Notes: generated by a model not told the origin, from the sequence alone. A stretch of DNA of 64,000 bases from Streptomyces venezuelae ATCC 10712 (GCF_008639165.1 NZ_CP029197.1:2666001-2730000); one strand, 5' to 3'; positions 18,125 to 27,737 are shown, counted from the stretch's first letter. Translations and numbers: made by a program.

Positions 18125-19312
18125 GTGGTGCTCTCCCTGATTACAGAGCCAGCACGAGGGTACGATCCCTTCCTTGAGGATAACCCTCCGGCAATCTGGA
18201 CGTTCGCGGGTCGCCTGTTGGGCCTAGGTATCCAAGTGAATGGTGGAGCTTCCACTCTGGACGATATCGCCGAGGAAGCCGAGATGATGGAATTGCCGCA
18301 TCTTAAGGTGGACTCCATCAATGAAGTGGCGACAGCCCTACAGGAAAGCGCATATCTGCTTGACTACCTGCACCTTAGGGATAAATCGGCTTCCCCGGCT
18401 GATATTGCCGCAAGCTCCCGAAAATTGTGGGACGCCACCAAGGACCAAGATATCCCGGCAGCGCTCGCCTTGCTCAGATCTTGCCTTCGGCACAGAAACC
18501 CCGCAGTGCGTACTGCGGCTGCCATTTCCCTGCTGCCACTCACTCAAGAAGAAGAAACACGCTTCCATGTCACCGGAATCGAGACTCAAGCTATTTCGTC
18601 TATTCTAGGCTCGGCAGGGGCTAGCAGTGACCCAGGGGTCCGTGAGCTGGGTGTAGCCGCGACGGGGATCACACCTCCACCGTCTATGGCGGGAGCGGCT
18701 CCGAAGCAGCTCGGCGTGCCGAGCGTCTCTTTTATCGTTCATGGCACTGCCGCCTACTCGAATGACTGGTGGCGGCGGGGTGGCGAATTTCACCAATACC
18801 TCCTGGATGGACCCAAGCCTAATATCTACAATGATCACAGCCCCTGGGACTGGAGTGGATCAATTCGCGACCGTGACCGCAGGACGGCAGCTCGGCGTTT
18901 TGCGGAATGGTCAATAAAAGAAAAGGGGGTTAGGAGATATGACGCATTGATTGGCCACAGCTACGGTGGTGCTGTGATTCTTTACGCAACCCAGTATGGG
19001 GTTGAGGCGGACGCCGTGATACTACTCAGTACGCCTGCCCGCCAATATGATCCCGAGTGGTCAAATGTTGGTTTCTGCAAATCTCTGCGACTCAAGTGGG
19101 ATGTTGCACTTCTTGCGGACGCCATCGTGCATGGTCCTTGGGGTCAGAAGGTTAGGCAAAGATTTACAGATTCGCGCATCGAAGAGCTGGAACCGCTCTC
19201 AATATTTTACGACCATGCAAGTACTCATGACCCCAAAGTCTGGGAAGCCCATTCAGTCCCTGAATTGATCTGGCCCGAGGTCGCCAAGGTCGAATACGGG
19301 AAAGCAACCTAG
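18125..19312 (+). CDS. alpha/beta-hydrolase fold protein, lower-GC, probably acquired
   Basis: 395 residues. The first 190 residues are helical, with a HEAT-like stretch (LRSCLRHRNPAVRTAAAISL). The C-terminal half looks like an alpha/beta hydrolase: HGT (206-208) as oxyanion element, nucleophile elbow GHSYGG with Ser279, and candidate His364 or His376 (WEAHSVPE). No signal peptide or membrane helix is evident. Base composition and codon use are clearly poorer in G/C than the neighbours, with many A/T third positions, which suggests horizontal transfer. GTG 18125 has a perfect GGAGG six bases upstream. Substrate unknown; lipase, esterase or a defence effector are possible. Confidence 0.75.
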   Translation: MVLSLITEPARGYDPFLEDNPPAIWTFAGRLLGLGIQVNGGASTLDDIAEEAEMMELPHLKVDSINEVATALQESAYLLDYLHLRDKSASPADIAASSRKLWDATKDQDIPAALALLRSCLRHRNPAVRTAAAISLLPLTQEEETRFHVTGIETQAISSILGSAGASSDPGVRELGVAATGITPPPSMAGAAPKQLGVPSVSFIVHGTAAYSNDWWRRGGEFHQYLLDGPKPNIYNDHSPWDWSGSIRDRDRRTAARRFAEWSIKEKGVRRYDALIGHSYGGAVILYATQYGVEADAVILLSTPARQYDPEWSNVGFCKSLRLKWDVALLADAIVHGPWGQKVRQRFTDSRIEELEPLSIFYDHASTHDPKVWEAHSVPELIWPEVAKVEYGKAT

Positions 19313-19514
19313 GAAGGCATGCACGCCGGCGAACAAGGTTTGCAATTCGCCCTCATCCTGATCGGGCCGATCATGGGGACTCTGGGACCTCGCCCAACGT
19401 GATCCGCATGTCGTCTGGCCTGCCGCTGAGGCTCGGCGTCGATCGCCGAGATTCGCACTCGTTGGTGTCAGCCGCTGATGCCATCGCCGGACGGCAGCCG
19501 TGACCAGCTCTGGT

Positions 19515-19835
19515 CTACCCCTCGCCACCACCCATGGCATGGAGCAAACGTTGCCGTGTCTGGTCCAGGCGACCGAGATAGTCCGGCATGAAGACTTCAG
19601 GCAGCGTCGTTTCCAGGGGCCTTGAGATTGCATCGATCGCAGACCAGACCGCGCGGTCGGGCACGAGCTTGCCGGACTCGATCGTGACCTCGTAGAGCCA
19701 GTCGGACAGGACGAACGCCTGGCCGCGTGTGAGCTTGATGAGCACCGGCTCTTCGTCCACGCGGTCACGGTACGCGATGTTGACGACGCGCTCCTCAACC
19801 ACAGCGAGGCCCGCACCGACGCTGAGCGACCACAC
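19515..19835 (-). CDS. hypothetical protein
   Basis: 106 residues from GTG 19835. Amino-acid composition and codon use look genuine (LIKLTRGQAFVLSDWLYEVTIESG, then FMPDYLGRLDQTRQRLLHAM). No family recognised. There is no convincing Shine-Dalgarno, so the N-terminus may be truncated. It belongs to the island of small hypothetical genes between 17.4 and 21.6 kb. Confidence 0.5.
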   Translation of the reverse strand: MWSLSVGAGLAVVEERVVNIAYRDRVDEEPVLIKLTRGQAFVLSDWLYEVTIESGKLVPDRAVWSAIDAISRPLETTLPEVFMPDYLGRLDQTRQRLLHAMGGGEG

Positions 19836-20115
19836 CGGCTGGCACCACTTCGCGGCAGCAGCTGCTCCCCGCCTGCCCCTCCCCGGAGCTGCGGTCGCCT
19901 CACGCTCCCGGCATCCGTGACGGCGGGGGCACGGCGCCCCGCCCTACTCAGGCCCGGCAGTCGGTCGGCCATGCGCAAGAGGCCACTCCTCCCTCGCCGC
20001 TGGCCGTCTTTGGGTCGCCCGTCCCGGCCGCAGTCGGCAACGCTCGTGGCTACGCGTGCCATGTGACGATTGCCGTGCTTGAAGGCCTGCTTCTGCCGCC
20101 TATCAACCCGAGCTG

Positions 20116-20424
20116 TCAGGCGTGCGGACGGCGCTCGGGCTGGAGCGGAGCGTAGACAGGAGCACAGGGACGGGCCGCGCGCCGCGCCGTGCGCGGGGGG
20201 TGCCTTGATGAAGTAGAAGTACTCTCACCGCTCGGCTGGCTGGGCTCGCTTCGGAACTGATCAAGCAAGGCGAAGAACAGCTCAATGGCTGGCGTGTTGG
20301 TGGTCTCGGCTTCGCGCTCGATCTCTCCCGCCCGGCCCAGGGAGGGAAGGGAGCCATTGCGGCGGACCCGCTCCAGGAAGTCGTAGACGTTCTCGGACTC
20401 ACTCAGCGGCTTCGGCATCGTCAT
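20116..20424 (-). CDS. hypothetical protein
   Basis: 102 residues from ATG 20424 (20418 possible), with CTGGAG nine bases upstream. The N-terminal two thirds look coding (ENVYDFLERVRRNGSLPSL, AIELFFALLDQFRSE); the last 35 residues are Ser/Arg/Pro rich and may be read-through of an eroded end. Function unknown. Confidence 0.45.
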   Translation of the reverse strand: MTMPKPLSESENVYDFLERVRRNGSLPSLGRAGEIEREAETTNTPAIELFFALLDQFRSEPSQPSGESTSTSSRHPPRTARRAARPCAPVYAPLQPERRPHA

Positions 20425-20620
20425 ACGGACCGCTCCAGGAGGTGCTGGCCGTCGTGGCTGCGGACGTAGGGACCGCCTTCGTTTGGCTACGGTTGAGGCT
20501 CGCCGTATGAGAGCACAGAACAGCCTCTCGCTAGCAGCTTTCCCGCTGATGAAGGGTCGTCTGCTGGCGACCACTCCTCCCGCCGTCTCCGCTGGGGCAC
20601 CCGACTCGACATCCGCCCCG

Positions 20621-20944
20621 TCAAACGTTCAAGTTGAAGCCGCGGTCCTGAATCACTGGGAAGGCTTGCTGTGCAGCGGCAAGCCAGGCATCGATCTCAT
20701 CGTGGGAGGACCGGATGGCGCTGATCAGTTCCAAGAGCGCGTCCAGCTTCTGCCTGCCGACGTTCTGGCGCAGTTCCTCAAGCGAAACTTCCTGGTACGG
20801 CATGCTCAGCTGCCACCAGAAGCGCATCAGGTAGCGGCACTCCTGCGGCTCCCGGTCGTCCGCGAGGCGGCTGTGAACCACGGCTTGGACGCACCGCCGC
20901 TGGTCATCATCGCGAAAGCCATCCCTTAGGTCAGTCAACGTCAC
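20621..20944 (-). CDS. hypothetical protein
   Basis: 107 residues from GTG 20944. TACTGT sits six bases upstream as a plausible -10 box, so a leaderless transcript is possible; GTG 20998 gives 125 residues. It is acidic and helical, with an RYLMRFWWQLSMPYQEVSLE segment and a long C-terminal helix. No family recognised. It is divergent from the membrane protein at 21017. Confidence 0.55.
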   Translation of the reverse strand: MTLTDLRDGFRDDDQRRCVQAVVHSRLADDREPQECRYLMRFWWQLSMPYQEVSLEELRQNVGRQKLDALLELISAIRSSHDEIDAWLAAAQQAFPVIQDRGFNLNV

Positions 20945-21016
20945 GGCCGGACAGTACCAATCGCGCACGGCGGGCAGGATGCCACCGATGTCTCTCACGG
21001 TCAGTCAGGGGGTTCC

Positions 21017-21592
21017 ATGGGAAGCGCACTCATCGGGTTAGCCGCTGCGGTGGTCGGTGTGACAGGCACGCTCATCGCATCCGTCCTGTCGCAGCGCCTG
21101 CTAGGCCGGGTTCAATCGGAACAGTTCGAGCGCCAACAGCAGGTCGCTGCAGCCCACTGGCGCCGCGAGCAGCAGGTGGCCGAACTGAACCGACGGCGTG
21201 AGAGCTACATGCAGGTCAATGCGTCGTTCCGGCGCTATTGGACGCATCTCATGAACTTCCTGTGGACCGTGCACAAGGGAGTTGTCACGCCGGAGGCCCG
21301 GGAGGTGCTCGAAGAAGCCCGACGCGATCACCACTCAGTCTTCGCTGAGGCTCAGCTCATCGCGTCCGCAGCAGTTCTAGCCGAGTTGGATGAGATGACG
21401 ACGGCGCTGTCCGAGGTCTACCGGCGGACCATGTGCCTGGAGGAAGGGAATCCCGACCCCGATGGATCCTTTGACGACATAAGGACCGAGTTCGTTCGGC
21501 TATGGGAGCAATGGGAGACCATGCGGGGTGTGATGCGCGCTGACCTGGGTGTCGGGGACAGCGCCGGTGAACGGCTGGCAGTCGGGACCTGA
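21017..21592 (+). CDS. hypothetical membrane-anchored coiled-coil protein
   Basis: 191 residues. One N-terminal membrane helix (LIGLAAAVVGVTGTLIASVL) is followed by a charged coiled-coil segment (EQFERQQQVAAAHWRREQQ) and a helical cytoplasmic domain. A GGGGG element precedes ATG 21017 by four bases. Such small N-anchored proteins are common in Streptomyces and in mobile elements; function unknown. A strong hairpin follows the stop. Confidence 0.7.
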   Translation: MGSALIGLAAAVVGVTGTLIASVLSQRLLGRVQSEQFERQQQVAAAHWRREQQVAELNRRRESYMQVNASFRRYWTHLMNFLWTVHKGVVTPEAREVLEEARRDHHSVFAEAQLIASAAVLAELDEMTTALSEVYRRTMCLEEGNPDPDGSFDDIRTEFVRLWEQWETMRGVMRADLGVGDSAGERLAVGT

Positions 21593-21641
21593 CAGCTCTC
21601 CCCACGCCACCCCCGGGCGGAAACAGGGGCCCGGACGTGCG

Positions 21642-21674
21642 ACGACCCCGGACGCTGGTGCGGTCCGGGGTCGT
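21642..21674 (+). terminator. hairpin terminator after the 21017 gene
   Basis: Perfect 12-bp inverted repeat: ACGACCCCGGAC at 21642-21653 and its complement at 21663-21674, with a 9-base loop. It starts 50 bases after the stop. There is no T run, as is usual in Streptomyces. Confidence 0.75.
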
Positions 21675-21733
21675 GCGGGGGTCACGGGGCGTGTCCGGTG
21701 TGACGCGGATCACCCTGTGGGCTCAGGCGGTGT

Positions 21734-21760
21734 CCCGGTGCCGGCGGGGCCGGCACCGGG
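21734..21760 (-). terminator. hairpin terminator after the thioester-protein gene
   Basis: Perfect 12-bp stem (CCCGGTGCCGGC at 21734-21745, complement at 21749-21760) with a GGG loop, 9 bases beyond the stop of the gene at 21770. With the hairpin at 21642 it insulates two convergent genes. Confidence 0.8.
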
Positions 21761-21769
21761 GGCCTGGGC

Positions 21770-23239
21770 TCAGTGGCCGGCGGTCTTCTTCTTGCGGAGG
21801 AAGAACACCGCGCCGCCGCCGATCACGACGAGCGCGGCGGCGATGCCGGCGATCATCGGGGTGGCGTTGGAGCTGCCGGTCTCGGCGAGGTCGCCGCCAC
21901 CGGTCGTGGTGGAGCCGCCGGTGGTGGAGCCGGTCGTGCCGCCCGTGGTGTCACCGGTCGTGGCACCGGGGGTCGACGGCGAGGGCTCCGTCGAGGGCTC
22001 CGTGGTGGGGGTCTCGGACGGCTTCGGGCCGGGGGTGGCCGTCTTGCAGTCCAGGACGCCCTCGAAGGTCTGCTCGAAGCCGTTCGGGCCGGTGATGGTG
22101 AACTTGTACGCCTCGTCCTCGGCGAGCGGGACCGGGATGGTCTTCGTCTCGCCCGGGGCGACGGTGTGCGAGGTGCCCTTCAGGTCGAAGGTCCAGGGCT
22201 CGTCACCCTTGTTGGACGCGATGACCTCGAGGCCGCCCTTGGCGCAGTCCTTGGCGACCGTGACGGCCGGGACGGCACCCTTCTTCGCCCACGTGGCGGT
22301 GGACAGGGCGGTGACGGTGGAGTCGCTGGAGCCGGCCAGGATCATGGTCTGGCTCTTGCCCTTGATGCTGACGAAGGCGCGGCCGAGCGGGACCTTCGTG
22401 GAGACCTCGGCCTTGACCTGGGCCGTGCCGTCGGCGGTGCCGGCCGGGACGTCGACGAAGATCTCGTCACCGTCGCCGGCCTTGGTGACCGCCTTGCCGT
22501 CCTTGTCGACGACACCGATGCCGGCCGGGGCGCCCGGAACCACGGACAGGGCGGCCTTGGCGCCGGGGTTGGTGCCGACCTTGATCGGGCCGAGGCGGTC
22601 TCCCGCCTTGCCCGAGACGGCGGCCGGGGAGAGGCTGAGGGAGGCCTTGGGCTCCTCCACCTTCGTGGCGCTGTTGAAGAGGTACTCGGTCACCTTGGCG
22701 GCCTGCTTGTTGACCGGCGTGGCGTCGACCTTGTCCGAGTAGCGCCAGATCGCGGCCTGCGTGGCGGCGGCCGCGGTCTCCTTGCTCAGACCCTTGACGT
22801 GGGCCTTCTCCGCGAGCGCGGAGACCGAGACGTTCGGGAAGGAGTTCTCGAGGATCCAGAGGATCTTGCCCGCGTCAGGGTTGTTGTGGAGGGACGACTC
22901 TCCCCAGCCGACCTCCTTGTACTTCTTGCCCTCACGAGCGCCGGTCCGGAAGTCGATGCAGTAGGTCTGCAGTCGCCCCCCGTTCTCGACCTTCATCTCG
23001 AAGAGGCCGCCGTCCTCCTCGTAGACCCAGGGCTTCTCCTGGTTCGGGACCTTCTCGGTGATGGTCACCTTGGCGGCGATCTTCAGCTGGCCCAGCGTGG
23101 CGGTGGCTCCGCCGTTGCCCCCCGGTGCCTCTTCGGCCGAGGCCGGACCCGCGACGGCTATCGCACTGGCGGCGACGAGCCCCGAGACCAGGGTGGCTGC
23201 GGCGAGACGAGCAGCGCCTCGCCCACGAACTGAATACAT
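21770..23239 (-). CDS. thioester-domain surface protein with LAxTG sortase signal
   Basis: 489 residues from ATG 23239 (AGGGGAAAG Shine-Dalgarno). A signal peptide is cleaved probably after PASA (residue 35). An N-terminal thioester (TQxA) domain has Cys94 (TYCIDF) and Gln161 (ATQAAIWRYSD), the pair that forms an internal thioester for covalent adhesion. Two or more Ig-like beta domains and a Thr/Ser/Pro-rich wall-spanning region follow. The sortase signal is LAETG (451-455) with a hydrophobic helix and RKKK tail; LAxTG is the type used by class E sortases in Streptomyces. It is exported and anchored to the cell wall. No sortase gene is adjacent. Confidence 0.92.
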   Translation of the reverse strand: MYSVRGRGAARLAAATLVSGLVAASAIAVAGPASAEEAPGGNGGATATLGQLKIAAKVTITEKVPNQEKPWVYEEDGGLFEMKVENGGRLQTYCIDFRTGAREGKKYKEVGWGESSLHNNPDAGKILWILENSFPNVSVSALAEKAHVKGLSKETAAAATQAAIWRYSDKVDATPVNKQAAKVTEYLFNSATKVEEPKASLSLSPAAVSGKAGDRLGPIKVGTNPGAKAALSVVPGAPAGIGVVDKDGKAVTKAGDGDEIFVDVPAGTADGTAQVKAEVSTKVPLGRAFVSIKGKSQTMILAGSSDSTVTALSTATWAKKGAVPAVTVAKDCAKGGLEVIASNKGDEPWTFDLKGTSHTVAPGETKTIPVPLAEDEAYKFTITGPNGFEQTFEGVLDCKTATPGPKPSETPTTEPSTEPSPSTPGATTGDTTGGTTGSTTGGSTTTGGGDLAETGSSNATPMIAGIAAALVVIGGGAVFFLRKKKTAGH

Positions 23240-23394
23240 TGCTTTCCCCTCCGGGCGAGTCGCTCCGCGAACACGTCGATTCGCGTGGGGGGAGCGCACG
23301 CCAGCAGATTCACAGACCCGATGGGCTCACGTGCCACATGAGTACCCGGGAATCCTAGGGATGCGGAACCCCCCGGTGCCCTGCCATACGGTCC

Positions 23395-23423
23395 GATAAC
23401 CATTCCGACTCGGAATCGTTATC
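23395..23423. promoter_or_regulatory. 29-bp near-perfect palindrome, possible operator
   Basis: GATAAC-C-ATTCCGA-C-TCGGAAT-C-GTTATC: 13 of 14 arm positions pair around a single central base. It lies 156 bases upstream of the thioester-protein start and 41 bases after the stop of the ssb gene. There is no T run. A dimeric repressor site or a bidirectional terminator are both possible. Confidence 0.55.
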
Positions 23424-23463
23424 ATGCAGGGCGAGTTGGTCGACAAATCCACACAACGCAAGG

Positions 23464-24018
23464 TCAGGACACGGTCACCAACCGAGTTGCCTCCCCCGCC
23501 ACGGCGTCCGCCGCCGCGTCCGCCCACGGGTCCCGCTCCGGTGCGGGACCGAGCACCGGCGCCCGCTCCGACCCCGCCCCGCGCTCCTGCCCGTGCTCCG
23601 GTCCGAACGGCCCGCCGGGCGCCGCTCCATGGCCCGAAAGGGCCTCTGACCTGGGCTCCGTCCGTACCGACCGCCGGAAGGCGGCCGTACCCCGGCTCAG
23701 ATCATGGCCCACGGCGAGCGCGGCCACGTCCACGAAGGTCTTGCGCTGCCCGTCCCGCTCGTCCTCACGGACCCTCAACCGTCCGTGCACCACGAGCGGT
23801 TCCCCGACGGACACCGAGGCCGCCAGGTTGGCGCCGAGCGAACGCCAGGCGGACACCGTGTAAAAGCTGGTCGGCCCGTCGGTCCACAGCTCCTTCTCAC
23901 GGTCCCAGCGCCGCGCCGTCACCGCGAAACGGAACCTCGCCACCCCTCCCGTGGCCGTGTCCCGGTACTCCACCGCCGTCGCCACGTTGCCGACGAGCGT
24001 CACGGTCGTGTCGTTCAT
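23464..24018 (-). CDS. ssb: single-stranded DNA-binding protein (SSB paralogue)
   Basis: 184 residues from ATG 24018 (MNDTTVTLVGNVATAVEYRD). The N-terminal 110 residues form an OB fold with typical SSB strands (VARFRFAVTARRWDREKELWTDG, PLVVHGRLRVRE). The C-terminal tail is Gly/Arg/Pro rich and lacks the acidic DDDxPF tip of canonical SSB. Streptomycetes have a second SSB (SsbB) involved in chromosome segregation during sporulation; this may be it or another paralogue. The open frame extends upstream without homology. Confidence 0.88.
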   Translation of the reverse strand: MNDTTVTLVGNVATAVEYRDTATGGVARFRFAVTARRWDREKELWTDGPTSFYTVSAWRSLGANLAASVSVGEPLVVHGRLRVREDERDGQRKTFVDVAALAVGHDLSRGTAAFRRSVRTEPRSEALSGHGAAPGGPFGPEHGQERGAGSERAPVLGPAPERDPWADAAADAVAGEATRLVTVS

Positions 24019-24241
24019 GCTCCGGTCCCCCACCCTGTGTTCACCCTGCTGTCTCTTCTCCGGTCGCTCACCATCGTGGGACCGCGGTGAAGATCCCGCC
24101 GGGGGCTGTGGACGGGGAGGGAAATGTGGACAACTCCCCCACCCGGGAGGGTGAACCGGAGGGGGAGTTGGGAGTGGGGAGACGGAGGCCAAAGAGACAG
24201 CCGGGGGGGCAACCTGCCCCGTACCGGAGGTGCGAGGCCGG

Positions 24242-26098
24242 CTACCTGCCCCGTACCCCCGTCCGCGTCGCCCCCAGCCGCCCCGCACCCCCGCGGCCGC
24301 CGCCGACAATCCGCGTCGACGGGCGGCTGCCCACCACCGTCGCGTACTGCTCGCGCACCTCGCGGTAGCGCACCAGTTCCGCCGCCACCGGGTCGAGGAC
24401 CCGGGCCCGGCCGCAGGCCGCCGCCGCTTCCCGCAGGCGGCGTTCGGCCTCCTGCCCGTACCGCTTGGCAGGCCCCTTCACCGCCCCCTCGCAGGCCCAT
24501 TCGACGAGCGGACCGCCGACGATCCCGCCGACCATCACGAGGACCGGTGGGAGCAGCCCCGGTTCCACGACGCCGACGATCTGGCCCACCAGCCACAGCG
24601 CGCCGAAGATCTGCAGGAGCGTCATCACCACCTGGGCGAGGACCGCCGCGGGCCACCAGGCGGGCCGTGGCGGCCGGGCCGCCGGGTCGCCGAGGGTGAC
24701 CGTCAGCTCGTCGAGCGCCTCGGGCAGCCCCTCCGCCCCCCGCGCGGCGGCCTCGCGCACGGCCTGCGCCCAGGGGGTCGGCAGCCCGCGGGAGGCCTCG
24801 TCGGCGACGATCCGCACGGCCTGCTCGACGCGTTGGCGGGCCGTCAGTTCGTCCTCGACGGGGCTGTCGAGGTGCGGGTCGGTGGAGCCGTGCGCGCGCA
24901 GCCGCTCGTACCAGCGGTAGAGCCGTAGCCAGGGGGTTCCGCAGGCGCGGATGGCGCCCCGCCGCCAGACCCGTTCGGCGGCCTCGCCCGCGGCCTGGGC
25001 GCCGACGGCGACCGCGAGCCGGTCGGTGAAGGCGTCGCGGGCCCGTTCGTCGAGGCCGGCCCGTCCGTCGGCGAGGTAGGCGGGGCGCAGCCGGGCGGCG
25101 GCGGCGTCGACGTCGGCGGCGAGCCGGCGTTCGGGAGCGGTGCGTTCCTGGACGAATCCGGCGATCATGTCGCGGAGTTCGGGTACGCCGTCGCCGGTGA
25201 GCGCGGAGACGGCGAGGACGGTGGCGCCGGGTTCGCCGTGCTCGCCGAGTGCCACGCCGTCCTCGTCGAGGAGCCGGCGCAGGTCGTCGAGGACGAGGTC
25301 GGCGGCCTCCGTGCCGAGGCGGTCGATCTGGTTGAGGACGACGAAGGTGACCTCGGCGTGCCCGGCGAGGGGGCGCAGGTAGCGCTCGTGGAGGGCCGCG
25401 TCGGCGTACTTCTCGGGGTCGACGACCCAGATGACGCCGTCGACGAGCCCGAGGACCCGGTCGACCTGGTCGCGGTGGGCGGTGACCGCCGAGTCGTGGT
25501 CGGGGAGGTCGATGAGGACGAGCCCCTGGAGGCCGGTGTCGGCCGCGCCGCCTGCGAGGGGCTTGCGGCGCAGCCGCCCGGGCACGGCGAGCCGGTCGAG
25601 GAGTCCGGCGGCACCTTCGGACCAGCTGAGCGCGATGGGCGCGGAGGTGGTGGGGCGGCGCAGGCCGGTCTCGGAGACGGGGACGCCGGCCAGGGCGTTG
25701 AAGAGGGTGGACTTGCCGCTGCCGGTGGCGCCGGCGATCGCGATGACGGTGTGCCGGGAGGAGAGCCGCTGCCGTGCGGCGGCCTCGTCGAGGACGCGCC
25801 CGGCTTCGGCGAGGGCCTCGCTCTCGACCCGCGTACGGGAGAGCCCGACGAGTTCGTGGAGGGCGTCGAGGCGGCCGCGGAGGGGGCCGCTGTAGTGCCC
25901 GCCGAGGGGTGGCAGCGTGTCCTCCTCCTCCGCCTCTTCGCCCTTCGCCTCCCCGTCCTTCGGGCCGGGCTGCGCGCCGGTGGTGGCGGCTCGCTTGGCG
26001 GCCCGCCGCGCGATCAGCCCGTCGTCCCAGCGGGCTTCGCGCCCGTCCTCGCCGCCCCCGCCCCGGCCCCCGCCCGCTTCCACGTCCACATCCACCAC
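24242..26098 (-). CDS. dynamin-like / YfjP-type GTPase with membrane segment
   Basis: 618 residues. A low-complexity charged N-terminus (1-65) is followed by a GTPase domain: G1 GATGSGKST (123-131), switch Thr around 150, G3 DLPD (197-200) and G4 NQID (256-259). Then come a helical region and two membrane helices near residue 490-530 (VVMTLLQIFGALWLV, LLPPVLVMVGGIVG). It probably works at the membrane with the similar GTPase encoded 4 bases upstream. Possible roles are membrane remodelling or protection; in Streptomyces, DynA and DynB act in sporulation septation, but orthology is not shown here. GTG 26098 is the start. Confidence 0.8.
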   Translation of the reverse strand: MVDVDVEAGGGRGGGGEDGREARWDDGLIARRAAKRAATTGAQPGPKDGEAKGEEAEEEDTLPPLGGHYSGPLRGRLDALHELVGLSRTRVESEALAEAGRVLDEAAARQRLSSRHTVIAIAGATGSGKSTLFNALAGVPVSETGLRRPTTSAPIALSWSEGAAGLLDRLAVPGRLRRKPLAGGAADTGLQGLVLIDLPDHDSAVTAHRDQVDRVLGLVDGVIWVVDPEKYADAALHERYLRPLAGHAEVTFVVLNQIDRLGTEAADLVLDDLRRLLDEDGVALGEHGEPGATVLAVSALTGDGVPELRDMIAGFVQERTAPERRLAADVDAAAARLRPAYLADGRAGLDERARDAFTDRLAVAVGAQAAGEAAERVWRRGAIRACGTPWLRLYRWYERLRAHGSTDPHLDSPVEDELTARQRVEQAVRIVADEASRGLPTPWAQAVREAAARGAEGLPEALDELTVTLGDPAARPPRPAWWPAAVLAQVVMTLLQIFGALWLVGQIVGVVEPGLLPPVLVMVGGIVGGPLVEWACEGAVKGPAKRYGQEAERRLREAAAACGRARVLDPVAAELVRYREVREQYATVVGSRPSTRIVGGGRGGAGRLGATRTGVRGR

Positions 26099-26102
26099 GA
26101 CG

Positions 26103-27737
26103 TCACTTCTCCTTCTGCAGTACGGAGAGCGCGGCGATCAGCTCCGCCTGCGGCTCGGGGGTCACGTCGAGGGCGTCGAGGGGCGCGAGGCGCCGGTCGC
26201 GCTCGGCGTGCAGGACACGGTCGACGTACGAGAGGACCAGTTCGCCGCCCTTGTCGCGCAGACGCAGGGCGGCCTGGGCGCCGAGGAGTTCGGCGAGGCG
26301 TTCGCCGGCGGCCCGGGTGCGCCGGCCGCCGAGGAGGGCGGCGGCGAGCAGGGCGGCGACGGTGTCGGCCTCGGGAGCGGCCGTGCGAGGGGCGGAGGGC
26401 CGCTCGACGGTACGTACCTCCTCCTCGGCCAGTTCTTCGAGGACGCGGCGCCAGCGCCGTACCTCCACGCCGATCCGCTCGGCCATGTCGCGGTCGCCGC
26501 CGGCCCGGGCGGGGCCTGCCCGGTCGGGGCCGAGGGCCTCGGCGGCTGGTTCGCGGCGCCAGGCGTCCCGGACGCGCTCCTCGGCGGCGGAGGCGGCGCA
26601 GTGGAGGAGCGCGGCGAGGGACTCGGCGAGGGCGTCGAGGAGTTCGTCGGCGGTGCTGTCGCGGGGGTAGGCGCGCCAGCGGGTGCGGGCGTCGCCGGCG
26701 AGGACGGCGCCGCGGCCGAGCTGCTCGCGGACCCGCTTGCCCTGCTCGCCGTACGCGGCCTCGACGACACCGCCGAGCCGGACGGCGGCGGCGTACTGCG
26801 CGGCGACGGCCGCGGCCAGCTCGGGGAGCCGGGTGTCGAGGGAGTCGATGACGCCGGTGGCGGTGCGGTCGGCGGCCTGCTGCCGGGCGGCGGGGTCCTC
26901 GGCCCGGTGGGCGAGCCAGCCGCGGAGGGCGGCGACGGCCGAGTCGGGGAGCAGTCCGCTGCCGCCGTCGGCGGACTCGGGGAGTTCGGGGATGGTGAAG
27001 CGGGGCACGTCCCCGAGGCCGGCCTTGTCGAGCAGGGCCTCGTACTGGCGGGAGACCTCGCCGATGACCTGGTGGGGGACGCGGTCGAGGACGGTGACGA
27101 GGGTGGCGTCGTACTCCTTGGCGGTACGGAGCAGATGCCAGGGCACGGCGTCGGCGTACCGCGAGGCGGTGGTGACCATCACCCAGATGTCGGCGGCGCA
27201 GATCAATTCGGCGGCGAGGAGCCGGTTCTCGACGACGAGGGAGTCGATGTCGGGCGCGTCGAGGAGGGCGAGGCCGCGGGGCATGGAGGCGGCGGTCTCC
27301 ACGCGGAGCGCGTTCTCCTCGGGGGGCGGGGCGTCGTCGGCGTGTTCGTCGTCGGCCTGGGGCAGCCAGACACGGGTGAGCTGCGGGAGGACCCGCATCC
27401 CGGCGAACCAGTGGTGGTCCTCGGGGTGGCAGACGAGTACGGGGGTGCGGGTGGTGGGCCGGAGCACACCGGACTCGCTGACGCGCCGCCCGACAAGGGA
27501 GTTGACGAGCGTGGACTTGCCGGCTCCGGTGGAGCCGCCGACGACGGCGAGGAGCGGGGCGTCGGGATCTTTCAGCCGGGGCACCAGATAGTCGTCGAGC
27601 TGGGCGAGCAACTCGGCTCTGGTCTGCCGGGCGCGTGGCGTGTCCGGGAGGGGGAGGGGGAGACGCACGGCGGCGACACGGTCGCGCAGGGCGGAGAGTG
27701 CGTCGATCAGCTGAGGCCGTTCGTCCAAGGTCACCAC
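26103..27737 (-). CDS. dynamin-like GTPase
   Basis: 544 residues from GTG 27737. G1 motif [10 protein letters not shown] (67-76), G3 DAPD in LLDAPDIDS, and a degenerate G4 (TVLDRVP rather than NKxD). The rest is almost entirely helical, as in bacterial dynamin-like proteins, with no clear membrane helix. It is paired with the downstream GTPase, which has membrane segments and a canonical G4. The asymmetry resembles known two-subunit bacterial dynamins. Confidence 0.8.
   Translation of the reverse strand: MVTLDERPQLIDALSALRDRVAAVRLPLPLPDTPRARQTRAELLAQLDDYLVPRLKDPDAPLLAVVGGSTGAGKSTLVNSLVGRRVSESGVLRPTTRTPVLVCHPEDHHWFAGMRVLPQLTRVWLPQADDEHADDAPPPEENALRVETAASMPRGLALLDAPDIDSLVVENRLLAAELICAADIWVMVTTASRYADAVPWHLLRTAKEYDATLVTVLDRVPHQVIGEVSRQYEALLDKAGLGDVPRFTIPELPESADGGSGLLPDSAVAALRGWLAHRAEDPAARQQAADRTATGVIDSLDTRLPELAAAVAAQYAAAVRLGGVVEAAYGEQGKRVREQLGRGAVLAGDARTRWRAYPRDSTADELLDALAESLAALLHCAASAAEERVRDAWRREPAAEALGPDRAGPARAGGDRDMAERIGVEVRRWRRVLEELAEEEVRTVERPSAPRTAAPEADTVAALLAAALLGGRRTRAAGERLAELLGAQAALRLRDKGGELVLSYVDRVLHAERDRRLAPLDALDVTPEPQAELIAALSVLQKEK

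Noticed and set aside
19253..20062. 269-codon reverse frame
   Set aside because: Overlaps the better coding frame at 19515-19835 and has Arg/Ser-rich composition typical of non-coding frames.
24242..24656. Further reading frames opposite the GTPase gene
   Set aside because: Antisense shadows with skewed composition.
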